From contig JASKKP010000002.1 of NCBI GenBank assembly GCA_030154105.1, positions 1 through 64,000 of the forward strand: DNA of 64,000 bases, in the 5' to 3' direction. Made by a program: the position numbers and the translations under genes. The notes under the pieces are model-generated. The model had not been told where the DNA came from. It ran no database searches and saw only the letters and a program-made list of their open reading frames with translations. Positions 15,687 through 22,598 of the stretch are shown here, piece after piece (the first letter of the stretch is position 1; the number at the start of each line of letters is the position of its first letter). The stretch comes from Bacillota bacterium (GTDB taxonomy: Bacteria; Bacillota; DTU030; DUMP01).

Positions 15687-16994
15687 TTAAAACACCCCCC
15701 AGTTGTTAAGTCCGGCCCAAAGGTCGCGCAATGTCTTGGCCGGTGACTGCATGGATTTTAGCTTAGCGGCAATCCGCTGCATCTTCTCCTGGTGCGTGTC
15801 CAGGTCCACGCGGAAAAACTCAAGCATGGCGTTGTTGAGGGCTTTGGTAAGGAGCAGGTCGGCATCGCTGTGCGTCTGGTAATAGGTGTGCGTATGACGG
15901 TTGGCTTTGATGTCGGCCAGGAAAAAGCTGTCTTGGATTCGGCGCTCGTACGCGGAGAGGGAAGCCGCGCTAAAATCGCGCTTGGCGTGCGCCTGTACCA
16001 CGGTTTCCCCGGCGTACTGGCCCGTAAGCAGGGCGAGGTCTGAACCGCGCCGCCCGCTGACCATAACGGCGGCGTCTCCGGCGACCAGGATTCCGGGGCC
16101 AACAAGCTGCGGAATGGCGTCAAAGCCCCCTTTCGGGATGATATGGGCCTGATACTCCAAGAATTCCGCTCCACCAATTAGCCGCTGGATGAGCGGGTGG
16201 GCCTTAAAACGAGCCAGAAGGGCGGGAAGGCTGTAGCCGGCCGCTTGGAGCTGGTTCATGTAGCCGCCCACCACGATGGAAACGGACTCGCGATTAGTCC
16301 AGATGCCGCCTTTGCCGATGATCCCCCCGGCGGGGAAGCCGACAAAGCCGAGGTTGGCTCCTTCCCCGGGGCCCAGTTGGAAGCGCTCTTCGATCTTGGC
16401 GGCGGGTAGGGCCAGTACTTCCCGGGCATAAAGGACCAGTTGGCTAGGACGAATGCTGCGGCGCAATCCGGCCTTCTGGGCGAGGAAAGCGGCGGCGCCT
16501 TCCGCCAGGACCACCGCGCTGCCTTCGATTACCTGCCCGTCCTCGAGCACCACCCCGGCCGCGCGCCGGCCGGCCAGCCCGTCCTTTTTCCAGTAAATGT
16601 CCCGAACCAAAGTAGAGGTATAGAGCTTTGCCCCGGCTTGGACGGCTAAATTGGCGAACCAGCGGTCGAAGGCGGGGCGGAGGGCGGTAAATTTATTGTA
16701 GGGCGGCCGGGAAAACTCAAGGGCGGTAAAGCCGAATTTCACTGCCGAAGCATCGTCCAGGAACCAGAGTTCCTCGGCGACCACCGGCCGTTCCAGTGGC
16801 GCCTGTTCCCAGAAAGCCGGTACCAGTTCGGCCGTAGGAAGGCGGTAGACGGTACCGCCGAACATGTTTTTGCTCCCGGGGCTTTCACCCCGTTCTAGGA
16901 GACATACCTTAAGGTTGTTCTTGGCCATGACGAGCGCTGCGGCACTGCCGGCGGGTCCGGCCCCCACCACCACTGCGTCATAAGTCTCTCCCAC
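15687..16994 (-). CDS. fixC: FixC-type FAD-dependent oxidoreductase (ETF:quinone-oxidoreductase family)
   Basis: Flavoprotein related to FixC/ETF-QO, moving electrons between an electron-transfer flavoprotein or FixX and a membrane or ferredoxin acceptor. Rossmann FAD motif YDAVVVGAGPAGSAAA at the N-terminus, second FAD site GILVAGDAA near residue 295. About 435 aa, family length. The ORF track starts at GTG 17003. GTG 16994 has GGGGTGA at good spacing and matches typical starts. fixX follows without a gap. No fixA/fixB (etfBA) genes are nearby, so the electron partner is not evident. It lies downstream of a PEP-domain protein and an ECF S component on the same strand. Confidence 0.9.
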   Translation of the reverse strand: MGETYDAVVVGAGPAGSAAALVMAKNNLKVCLLERGESPGSKNMFGGTVYRLPTAELVPAFWEQAPLERPVVAEELWFLDDASAVKFGFTALEFSRPPYNKFTALRPAFDRWFANLAVQAGAKLYTSTLVRDIYWKKDGLAGRRAAGVVLEDGQVIEGSAVVLAEGAAAFLAQKAGLRRSIRPSQLVLYAREVLALPAAKIEERFQLGPGEGANLGFVGFPAGGIIGKGGIWTNRESVSIVVGGYMNQLQAAGYSLPALLARFKAHPLIQRLIGGAEFLEYQAHIIPKGGFDAIPQLVGPGILVAGDAAVMVSGRRGSDLALLTGQYAGETVVQAHAKRDFSAASLSAYERRIQDSFFLADIKANRHTHTYYQTHSDADLLLTKALNNAMLEFFRVDLDTHQEKMQRIAAKLKSMQSPAKTLRDLWAGLNNWGVF

Positions 16995-17064
16995 GCAAGT
17001 CACCCCGTGTTTAGTGTGACGGGGAGAGGAATATTCTATGCGAGCTGAAGTGCTAGGAACAAGA

Positions 17065-17592
17065 TTACTGACGGCCTTCGAACCCGCGCCGGTCGAGGCC
17101 GACCCGCCTCAGGGCTGCCGCGAGGGGCAGGGAGATTATGAGACTACCACCTGCTTGGAAGGTATTGCCTGGAAGTTCTACGAGTGCGGCCGGGAGCCCG
17201 TAAAGGAGCACTTCGGCCGCGAAGTACCCCGTGGCCATGAGCAGCCCGCCCAGCACCAGGCCCAGCACGGCCGGTCCCAGGCGCCCGGCAGCGCTAAACG
17301 GCCGGTGCCCTACGTAGCCGGCCACATACCCTTCCAGTCCCTTGATGAAAAAGGTAAAGGGAGCCCAGTGGGGGTACCCGCTTAGGATGTCGGCCAGGGA
17401 AGAACCTAAGCTTCCTGCCCAGAAGGCGCTCCGTCCACCCCAGAGGAGGGCGGCGGCAAAAATAAAAGTATCCCCGAGATTGATAAACCCTTGAGTGGCC
17501 GGCACGGGCACCTTAAAGGCCATGGTAGCCAAGGTTACCAGGGCCGTAAACAGCGCGGTAAGGGCGAAGGAGCGAAAGACGGGTTCATTCAT
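17065..17592 (-). CDS. ECF transporter S component, substrate unknown
   Basis: 175-aa membrane protein with about 5-6 helices. The segment GFINLGDTFIFAAALLWGG, then GSLGSSLADILSGYPHWAPFTFFIKGLEG, is diagnostic for the ECF S-component family that includes riboflavin-like and YpdP-like members (PF07155). It would bind a vitamin or cofactor precursor for the shared ECF engine, which is not encoded here. ATG with AGGTGG. It is 33 bases downstream of the PEP-domain gene and 70 bases upstream of fixC, so probably co-transcribed with both. A flavin-type substrate would suit a flavoprotein operon, but that is speculation. Confidence 0.8.
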   Translation of the reverse strand: MNEPVFRSFALTALFTALVTLATMAFKVPVPATQGFINLGDTFIFAAALLWGGRSAFWAGSLGSSLADILSGYPHWAPFTFFIKGLEGYVAGYVGHRPFSAAGRLGPAVLGLVLGGLLMATGYFAAEVLLYGLPAALVELPGNTFQAGGSLIISLPLAAALRRVGLDRRGFEGRQ

Positions 17593-17625
17593 TAGGAACC
17601 ACCTCTTCTTGTACTCGAGCCTGTC

Positions 17626-19347
17626 TTACTGGCTCACCGCCACGCAGCCGCACATGCCTTCGCCGTCCAGATACACGTTAAAGAGGCCGCTGTAAACGCG
17701 GACGGCAGGATGGCCCGTAGGTTCGGCCGGGTAGTTTTGAAACCAGGAGGTATTGAAGACGTTGGTGGGTATGGTGTCAAAGACCGGCAGATACAAAATG
17801 CCGTCTACCTCCAGGTCGGCAAAAAAGTGCGTGCCGTACGAAAGCTCGGGCACAAAATTGGCCTGCCGGATGCCCAGCTCTACCAGAAGGCCGCAGTTCG
17901 AGATTTCGCTGTAGTTCACCGGCACTCCAAGTTCTGGGCTCGTCGATCCCCAACGCCCGGGTCCGACCAGGATGTAGCGCTCTCCTTCCAGCCTTCGGTT
18001 AACCCGTCCTACTTCCCGGGCCACGGCGTGCTTGTCGGCCGTCTCCTGGTAGATGTACGGGTCCACATACACCAGGTGCCTGACGCCGAGCAGGGTTCCG
18101 TTGGTGAGCATCCGGTCTCCCTTAAGCAGAATGCTCTCCGGCGGCAGGTTGTCGGGGATGTGGACCGAGCGGTATTCTTCGTAACTGGAGAGGGGCCGCA
18201 CCTGCACCAGGGTGAAAACTTTGTCCTCGGGTTCATAAGTAAACTCGATGTCCACCGGAACGCCCATTTCTTCTTCCAGAACGGCAAAAAGAGCGCGGGT
18301 TATATTAAAGAGCTCCGGATGAAAACGGGGGAAGTTCTGGAAGGTAAAAACGATCTTGTCGCCCGGACCGAGCGCGGGGACGAAGCTTCCTAAATCCCGG
18401 ATTTCGTTGGTGCCGGCCAGGTACAGCTGTGCGTACTGGTTAAACCCCGGATGATAGTCCAGCACGCTCAGGCGGTGGTTGATGTTGAAGACGCGTACCT
18501 CTCCCGTAGCCAGGTCCACCGAGTCAAACCGCTCCTGCGAGTACTTGGCTATCTCGCGGGGATTATGGCCCTCCGGGCGTAGGCTGAGGTTGGTCAGGGA
18601 GAAGGTGCGGGCATACTCACGTCCCACGCAGCGTGTTCCCAGGCCGAAAACTAAGCGCACCACCCCGTCCTCCTTTTTGATCCGCTCCGTCCACCGCCGG
18701 TAATTCTTAGAAAACCCTACGCCTGCCGTCTCGGGGTAGAAGTACCCGCCTCGCTCCTTCCCGACCAGGGGTTGGATGAGCACCGCCATCTTATCCCCGC
18801 GCAGCCCGTGCTTGCGGCGGTACTCCACGGCGCTCGGCGAGTAAACGCTGGCCAAGACCCGCTTGATGGCCTGTTCGAGCGCCAGCAGCCGGGATTCCAA
18901 ATCGCCGCTCGGCGAGACGAAGGTGGTAAGGTACTTTCCGGCAAAGGAGTACTTCAGGTTGTCTTCGAGGAGGGAGGAGGAGCGAACGGCCAGCGGACAG
19001 TCGAGTTCCCGGAGGAGGGTGGTAAGCTGTTCCCGGAACCAGGACGGTAGGGTGGCCCGAAGAAAGGCCGCTTCGATCTCGGGGAACTCCCGGCCGCTTT
19101 CGGCCAGAGTCTGCAGCTGGTTGTCGGCTACGAAGTCATCGAACACGCTCGTGGTCACAAAATAACTCTCGGGGATGGCTACCCGGGCCAAGAGCGGATC
19201 TCGACTACGCGCGAGGACCTCGCGGGCAAAAAGAAGGCCGCGGGCTTTGCCGCCGATCTTGCCCGAGCCGAAGGTGCGCGCCTTATAAATTGGATTTTCC
19301 AAAGGATTGAAAGCCAAGAATTGCGCGATCTTGCTGGCATTGGCCAC
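17626..19347 (-). CDS. Stand-alone PEP/pyruvate-binding (PPDK N-terminal) domain protein
   Basis: About 573 aa built around the ATP-grasp-like domain of PEP synthase/PPDK. It has GGKARGLLFAREVL near residue 35, CPLAVRSSSLLED around 120, a nucleotide-site-like LIQPLVG, and the domain-ending VQVRPL near 395. The swivelling phospho-histidine domain and the TIM barrel that makes pyruvate or PEP are both absent. The remaining C-terminal 180 residues (YILVGPGRWGS... GTHFFADLEVDGILYLPVF) form a conserved extra region. It cannot be a complete PEP synthase and may phosphorylate another substrate; function unknown. Start taken at GTG 19347 (GGGAGG spacing); the ORF track uses GTG 19353. Confidence 0.8.
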   Translation of the reverse strand: MANASKIAQFLAFNPLENPIYKARTFGSGKIGGKARGLLFAREVLARSRDPLLARVAIPESYFVTTSVFDDFVADNQLQTLAESGREFPEIEAAFLRATLPSWFREQLTTLLRELDCPLAVRSSSLLEDNLKYSFAGKYLTTFVSPSGDLESRLLALEQAIKRVLASVYSPSAVEYRRKHGLRGDKMAVLIQPLVGKERGGYFYPETAGVGFSKNYRRWTERIKKEDGVVRLVFGLGTRCVGREYARTFSLTNLSLRPEGHNPREIAKYSQERFDSVDLATGEVRVFNINHRLSVLDYHPGFNQYAQLYLAGTNEIRDLGSFVPALGPGDKIVFTFQNFPRFHPELFNITRALFAVLEEEMGVPVDIEFTYEPEDKVFTLVQVRPLSSYEEYRSVHIPDNLPPESILLKGDRMLTNGTLLGVRHLVYVDPYIYQETADKHAVAREVGRVNRRLEGERYILVGPGRWGSTSPELGVPVNYSEISNCGLLVELGIRQANFVPELSYGTHFFADLEVDGILYLPVFDTIPTNVFNTSWFQNYPAEPTGHPAVRVYSGLFNVYLDGEGMCGCVAVSQ

Positions 19348-19378
19348 CGCCACGGCCTCCCGTACTTGCTTTTTGCTT

Positions 19379-19407
19379 ATTATAGCATAGACGGCCTTCC
19401 TGATAAA
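19379..19407 (-). promoter_or_regulatory. Sigma-A promoter for the PEP-domain/S-component/fixCX run
   Basis: On the minus strand: perfect TATAAT with a 17-bp spacer from TTTATC (weak -35). About 30 bases upstream of the first start codon. Confidence 0.6.
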
Positions 19408-19441
19408 ACCAAAAAACTTGTTGCCTGGCCGGGGTCTAGCG

Positions 19442-19471
19442 TTGCAGGGAAAAGGGGGGATGTGTTATAAT
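19442..19471 (+). promoter_or_regulatory. Sigma-A promoter of the NiCo riboswitch transcript
   Basis: TTGCAG, 18-bp spacer, perfect TATAAT. The predicted transcript start (~19478) coincides with the 5' edge of the riboswitch. Confidence 0.7.
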
Positions 19472-19477
19472 GTTTTC

Positions 19478-19562
19478 CGGATCAGGCGGCCGACCTTACG
19501 GTCGGTGAAGCCGGGCACCTCGTGTGCAGCAAGTGGTGCAAGCACTTGTGGGACTGTAAAGC
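19478..19562 (+). ncRNA. NiCo (czcD-type) riboswitch
   Basis: The leader reads CAGGC, a CCGACC-TTAC-GGTCGG hairpin, AGCCGGGC, a short stem, GCAA, a CAAGTG...CACTTG stem, then TGTGGGACTGT. The order and conserved cores (CAGGC, AGCCGGGC, GCAA, GUGGGAC) match the four-way-junction czcD RNA that binds Co2+/Ni2+ cooperatively. The last stem shares its CACTTGTG strand with the following terminator, so the two are mutually exclusive; ion binding should therefore antiterminate. Downstream is a CDF metal exporter, as known for this class. P1 looks short. Confidence 0.88.
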
Positions 19563-19579
19563 CTCACAAGTGCTTTTTT
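19540..19579 (+). terminator. Regulated terminator of the NiCo riboswitch
   Basis: AAGCACTTGTG pairs with CACAAGTGCTT and runs into TTTTTT. It overlaps the last riboswitch stem, forming the expression platform. Confidence 0.9.
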
Positions 19580-19628
19580 GATATTTGATACCTCAGGGTG
19601 CCTCTGGCGCGGAAAGGGGAGAGAGCAC

Positions 19629-20600
19629 GTGATCCATCGCCTTACCGATTGGCTATTGGCCCTCTTTATACGCGGCGACGACAGCACGGCCGATCCGGCC
19701 ACCAGGGCCCGGTATGGCTTCCTGGAAGGGTGGGTCAGTATCGTTACGAACCTCATCCTCTCGGCCGTAAAAGCTTTTCTGGGCCTGTCTTTGAACAGCG
19801 TCTCCTTGCTTGCCGATGCGGCCCACACCTTTTCCGATGTACTCACTTCGGTCGTCGTCATCCTCGGTTTTCACGCCGCGCGCCGCCGTCCGGACAAGGA
19901 GCACCCATACGGCCATGGGCGCATTGAGTTTGTGGCAACCCTCATTATCGCCCTTCTTTTAGGCCTTGTAGGCCTTGAGTTCGCCCGCTCTTCTCTAGAG
20001 CGTTTGCTCCACGGCAGCCGCGTTACAGGTACGACGGCCGCGGCCCTTATTATGCTGGCCTCCGGAGCGGTAAAGGAAGTCATGGCTCGAGTTTCGATTG
20101 ATCTGGGACGGCGCATTCAGTCCGGCGCCCTGGTGGCCGATGCCTGGCACCATAGGAGCGATGCCCTGGCTTCCGTCCTCGTTGCCGGAGCCATAGTCGC
20201 GGCTCGGTACGGCTTTTACAGCCTAGACGCCGTCTTCGGGTTACTGGTGTCGGCCCTTATCGTCTACACGGCCTGGGAGCTGGGCCGTTCTGCTGGCAGC
20301 ACCCTCATGGGGGAGGCGCCGACGGTGGGCTTGGTGCAGGAGATAATAGAGCTGGCTAAGGCTGTGCCCGGGGTCCTCAGCGTACACGATCTGGCTGTCC
20401 ACGACTACGGCAATGTCAAAGCTGTCTCGTTGCATATTGTTGTGGACGAGTGCCTGAGCTTCGGCCATGCGCATGCCATCGCTGCCCAGGTTGAGAGCCG
20501 CATCCGGGAGCGGATACCCGGCACCGTGGTGGTACATGTCGACCCCAACAACGTGAGCGAAGATGAAGATGAGGAAACGGCTTTGACCCAATTGTCTTAA
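19629..20600 (+). CDS. Cation diffusion facilitator metal exporter (likely Co2+/Ni2+)
   Basis: 323-aa membrane antiporter of the CDF family, exporting divalent metal for H+ or K+. Six transmembrane helices span about residues 15-210. The metal-site motifs are SLLADAAHTFSDVLTS in helix 2 and ADAWHHRSDALASV in helix 5. HPYGHGRIEF follows helix 3. A cytoplasmic domain (about 215-310) ends the protein. The ORF track begins at TTG 19578, inside the terminator. GTG 19629 with GGGGAGAGAG is the credible start. The NiCo riboswitch upstream predicts Co2+/Ni2+ rather than Zn2+ as physiological substrate. Confidence 0.93.
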   Translation: MIHRLTDWLLALFIRGDDSTADPATRARYGFLEGWVSIVTNLILSAVKAFLGLSLNSVSLLADAAHTFSDVLTSVVVILGFHAARRRPDKEHPYGHGRIEFVATLIIALLLGLVGLEFARSSLERLLHGSRVTGTTAAALIMLASGAVKEVMARVSIDLGRRIQSGALVADAWHHRSDALASVLVAGAIVAARYGFYSLDAVFGLLVSALIVYTAWELGRSAGSTLMGEAPTVGLVQEIIELAKAVPGVLSVHDLAVHDYGNVKAVSLHIVVDECLSFGHAHAIAAQVESRIRERIPGTVVVHVDPNNVSEDEDEETALTQLS

Positions 20601-20666
20601 CCTGCTCGGGCTTTAAGGCTGCTCGATGTAAGGCGAGAAAGAGTCGAAAAAAACCTCGTGGAGAAA

Positions 20667-20693
20667 AGAGGATTTTTGCCTGCGGGTGAGAAT
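20667..20693 (+). promoter_or_regulatory. Sigma-H-like promoter candidate for the ferredoxin gene
   Basis: AGAGGATTT (fits RNAGGAWWW), 11-bp spacer, TGAGAAT (one mismatch to RNNGAAT). The AGGA-to-GAAT distance of 21 equals that before yggS. Confidence 0.4.
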
Positions 20694-20738
20694 GTATATA
20701 CTGGTTCGGCTAAGGCCTGGGGCCAGGTTTTTCTGTGG

Positions 20739-20966
<228 letters not shown>

Positions 20967-20973
20967 TAAACTG

Positions 20974-21014
20974 GCAAAAAGAGAGTGCCGGGTTTTCCGG
21001 CACTCTCTTTTTGC
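20974..21014. terminator. Strong bidirectional terminator
   Basis: Perfect 18-bp stem GCAAAAAGAGAGTGCCGG/CCGGCACTCTCTTTTTGC with a 5-nt loop, A/T-rich on both arms. It separates the rightward ferredoxin gene from the leftward S-component gene. Confidence 0.92.
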
Positions 21015-21036
21015 GAACCGTTTTCTTTCGCTCTAC

Positions 21037-21537
21037 CTAGACCTGGCGCGCCCGGGCGTGGAGGAAACTGCTCAACCTGAGGCTGCTGGCCACCGCCAGG
21101 GAAATAACCGCGTCGGCGGCATGATGGAGCAGGGTACCGATACCCACCAAGACCAAGGCTTCGTAGGAAGTGAAGCCAAAGGGCAGTACCACCAAGGCTT
21201 CGCCGAGGGCATGGATGGGGGCAGAAGCCAGGAGCGCGGTCCGAAAGCTCCTTCCCTGTTTGATAAGGAGGGCGCCTGCCAGACCAAAGAGCATGTGTAC
21301 GGCGGCCCGGGCGGCAATCACAGGTCCCATTACCATAAGAAAGCCTACGGCGGAACCGGCTCCGACGAGCATCGCTGCCGCCGGGCTTACTAACATGGCC
21401 AACATTACCGGCACGTGTGAGGCCAACGTGGCCGAAAAAGGCGGCAGGTAGACCCGGAGGTAGTTCCCGAACGCCAAAGGGATGAGGAGCGAAAGGCCGG
21501 TGAGCAGCGCACCGTAGATGATATCCCGAACGCGCAT
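21037..21537 (-). CDS. ECF transporter S component, probably niacin (NiaX-like)
   Basis: 166-aa membrane protein with about 5-6 helices: GALLTGLSLLIPLAF at the N-terminus, then HVPVMLAMLVSPAAAMLVGAG and RAAVHMLFGLAGALL. The topology and length fit an ECF S subunit. The substrate is inferred from context: it directly follows niaR, the nicotinate-sensing repressor, on the same strand, and S components in NiaR regulons carry niacin. ATG start. Its own sigma-A promoter overlaps a palindromic candidate operator. I could not assign it to the NiaX family by sequence alone. Confidence 0.7.
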   Translation of the reverse strand: MRVRDIIYGALLTGLSLLIPLAFGNYLRVYLPPFSATLASHVPVMLAMLVSPAAAMLVGAGSAVGFLMVMGPVIAARAAVHMLFGLAGALLIKQGRSFRTALLASAPIHALGEALVVLPFGFTSYEALVLVGIGTLLHHAADAVISLAVASSLRLSSFLHARARQV

Positions 21538-21582
21538 GATAAACCCCTTCTTCCTCGTGATTTTGCTTTAAGCTTCAGGGAA

Positions 21583-21612
21583 ATTCTACAGGAAAGAAGG
21601 GTGTCTTGTCAA
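21583..21612 (-). promoter_or_regulatory. Sigma-A promoter with candidate NiaR operator, upstream of the S component
   Basis: On the minus strand: TTGACA, 18-bp spacer, TAGAAT. The -35 region is embedded in CACTTGACAAGACAC, whose core CTTG-A-CAAG type symmetry and flanking ACATGTGACTTTACAC look like an operator. Repression by NiaR is inferred. Confidence 0.55.
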
Positions 21613-21634
21613 GTGTAAAGTCACATGTAAAAAC

Positions 21635-22147
21635 CTAGTCGAGGAGAATACCCAAGCGACGCAAAGCCTTTTCCGCCCGCTCGAGCGCAGCGGGAGTGGC
21701 CGCCTCCAGGGTGTGCAGGTGTACGCCGCCGGTAAGGCTCGAAAGAAGCTGGGCTCCTTGGCTTTCGAAGCGGCGAATGAACTCCTCCACATCGGCGGCT
21801 GTTTCCAGGTGCAGGAGCCCCCTGATTTCCCCGTAGAGTGGATGTTCTACAATAACGTCTACCACCCGGCAACCGGCGTCCACCATGGCCATGAGCTCGG
21901 TGCGCGTCTCGGCGGGAGAGTGCCGGCAGGCCAGGCGCCGAGAAGCTGCGCGTAAAGTACTTCCTTGCCCGTAGAGATACCCCTGGGAGGTGGCAACGAT
22001 GTCTGCTCCCTGCGCGCGCAGAAGGGCTATATCTTGGACGATGACCTGCCGGCTAACGCCAAAGCGTTGAGCCAATTCCGTTCCCGTGACCGGTTGCCGG
22101 CGCTCCTTCAAAAGCGCCAATAACGCTGCACGCCGCTCATAAGTCAC
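21635..22147 (-). CDS. niaR: NiaR nicotinate-responsive transcriptional repressor (HTH plus 3H domain)
   Basis: DNA-binding repressor of NAD synthesis and niacin uptake genes; nicotinate is the known co-repressor of the family. The N-terminal HTH_11 (about 1-60) includes GTELAQRFGVSRQVIVQDIALLRAQG. The C-terminal 3H domain carries the metal-binding histidines in CRHSPAETRTEL, VEHPLYGEIRG and GGVHLHTLEA. 170 aa. The ORF track starts at 22207. GTG 22147 preceded by GAGGTGAT gives MTYERRAALLALL, the usual start. It sits upstream of the S-component gene and probably autoregulates with it. Confidence 0.92.
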   Translation of the reverse strand: MTYERRAALLALLKERRQPVTGTELAQRFGVSRQVIVQDIALLRAQGADIVATSQGYLYGQGSTLRAASRRLACRHSPAETRTELMAMVDAGCRVVDVIVEHPLYGEIRGLLHLETAADVEEFIRRFESQGAQLLSSLTGGVHLHTLEAATPAALERAEKALRRLGILLD

Positions 22148-22169
22148 GCCTATCACCTCTAGATTCAGT

Positions 22170-22197
22170 ATTCCCTGCCTTTCCTTTCTATTCCTGC
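22170..22197 (-). promoter_or_regulatory. Sigma-H-like promoter for niaR
   Basis: On the minus strand: GCAGGAATA (RNAGGAWWW), 12-bp spacer, AGGGAAT (RNNGAAT). All defined positions match the Bacillus sigma-H consensus, with the same geometry as the element before mraZ. Confidence 0.55.
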
Positions 22198-22263
22198 CGC
22201 ACCGCATTTTGCGCGTAAGAATTTTGCCGGCTCGGGAAAAGCTAAGGTTAGGAGGGAGGTAAA

Positions 22264-22491
22264 TTGGCGCGCAAAGGAAGAAGGCCGGAAGTTCCCCAGG
22301 CAGAGGATGAACTGGACGCTTTAAAGTCTGAAGTAGCCGAAGATCTTGGCCTTGAGGACGACATCGCTGAAGAAGGCTGGGAAAACATGACCACCCGGGA
22401 AGTGGGTAAAATCGGCGGCCACATGGTTAAAAAGATGCTCCGCTTCGCCGAAAAGGAAATGAATCGGCGGGGCGGCCGCATCAAAGAATAA
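22264..22491 (+). CDS. Alpha/beta-type small acid-soluble spore protein
   Basis: 75-aa DNA-binding spore protein. It has the family signature TTREVGKIGGHMVKKMLRFAEKEM in the C-terminal half and an acidic middle (EVAEDLGLEDD) where the germination protease normally cuts. SASPs coat and protect forespore DNA. TTG start with a strong AGGAGGGAGGT. Monocistronic, followed by a terminator. No clear sigma-G promoter was seen upstream. This is direct evidence that the organism makes endospores. Confidence 0.88.
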   Translation: MARKGRRPEVPQAEDELDALKSEVAEDLGLEDDIAEEGWENMTTREVGKIGGHMVKKMLRFAEKEMNRRGGRIKE

Positions 22492-22497
22492 TCGCCT

Positions 22498-22529
22498 AAG
22501 GCTCCGGAGTAAACGGAGCCTTTGTTTTA
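22498..22529 (+). terminator. Terminator after SASP gene
   Basis: AAGGCTCCG/CGGAGCCTT stem with a 7-nt loop and TTTGTTTT tail. Confidence 0.85.
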
Positions 22530-22562
22530 AGTGATAGTAACTTTTTCTTAATCAGTTCGTCT

Positions 22563-22568
22563 TATAAT
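22563..22568 (+). promoter_or_regulatory. Likely -10 element for the propeller lipoprotein gene
   Basis: Perfect TATAAT 30 bases before the start codon; the -35 region is only T-rich (CTTTTT). Confidence 0.4.
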
Positions 22569-22598
22569 TTTGAGGGGTAAATGCGAAGGGGGAAGCCG

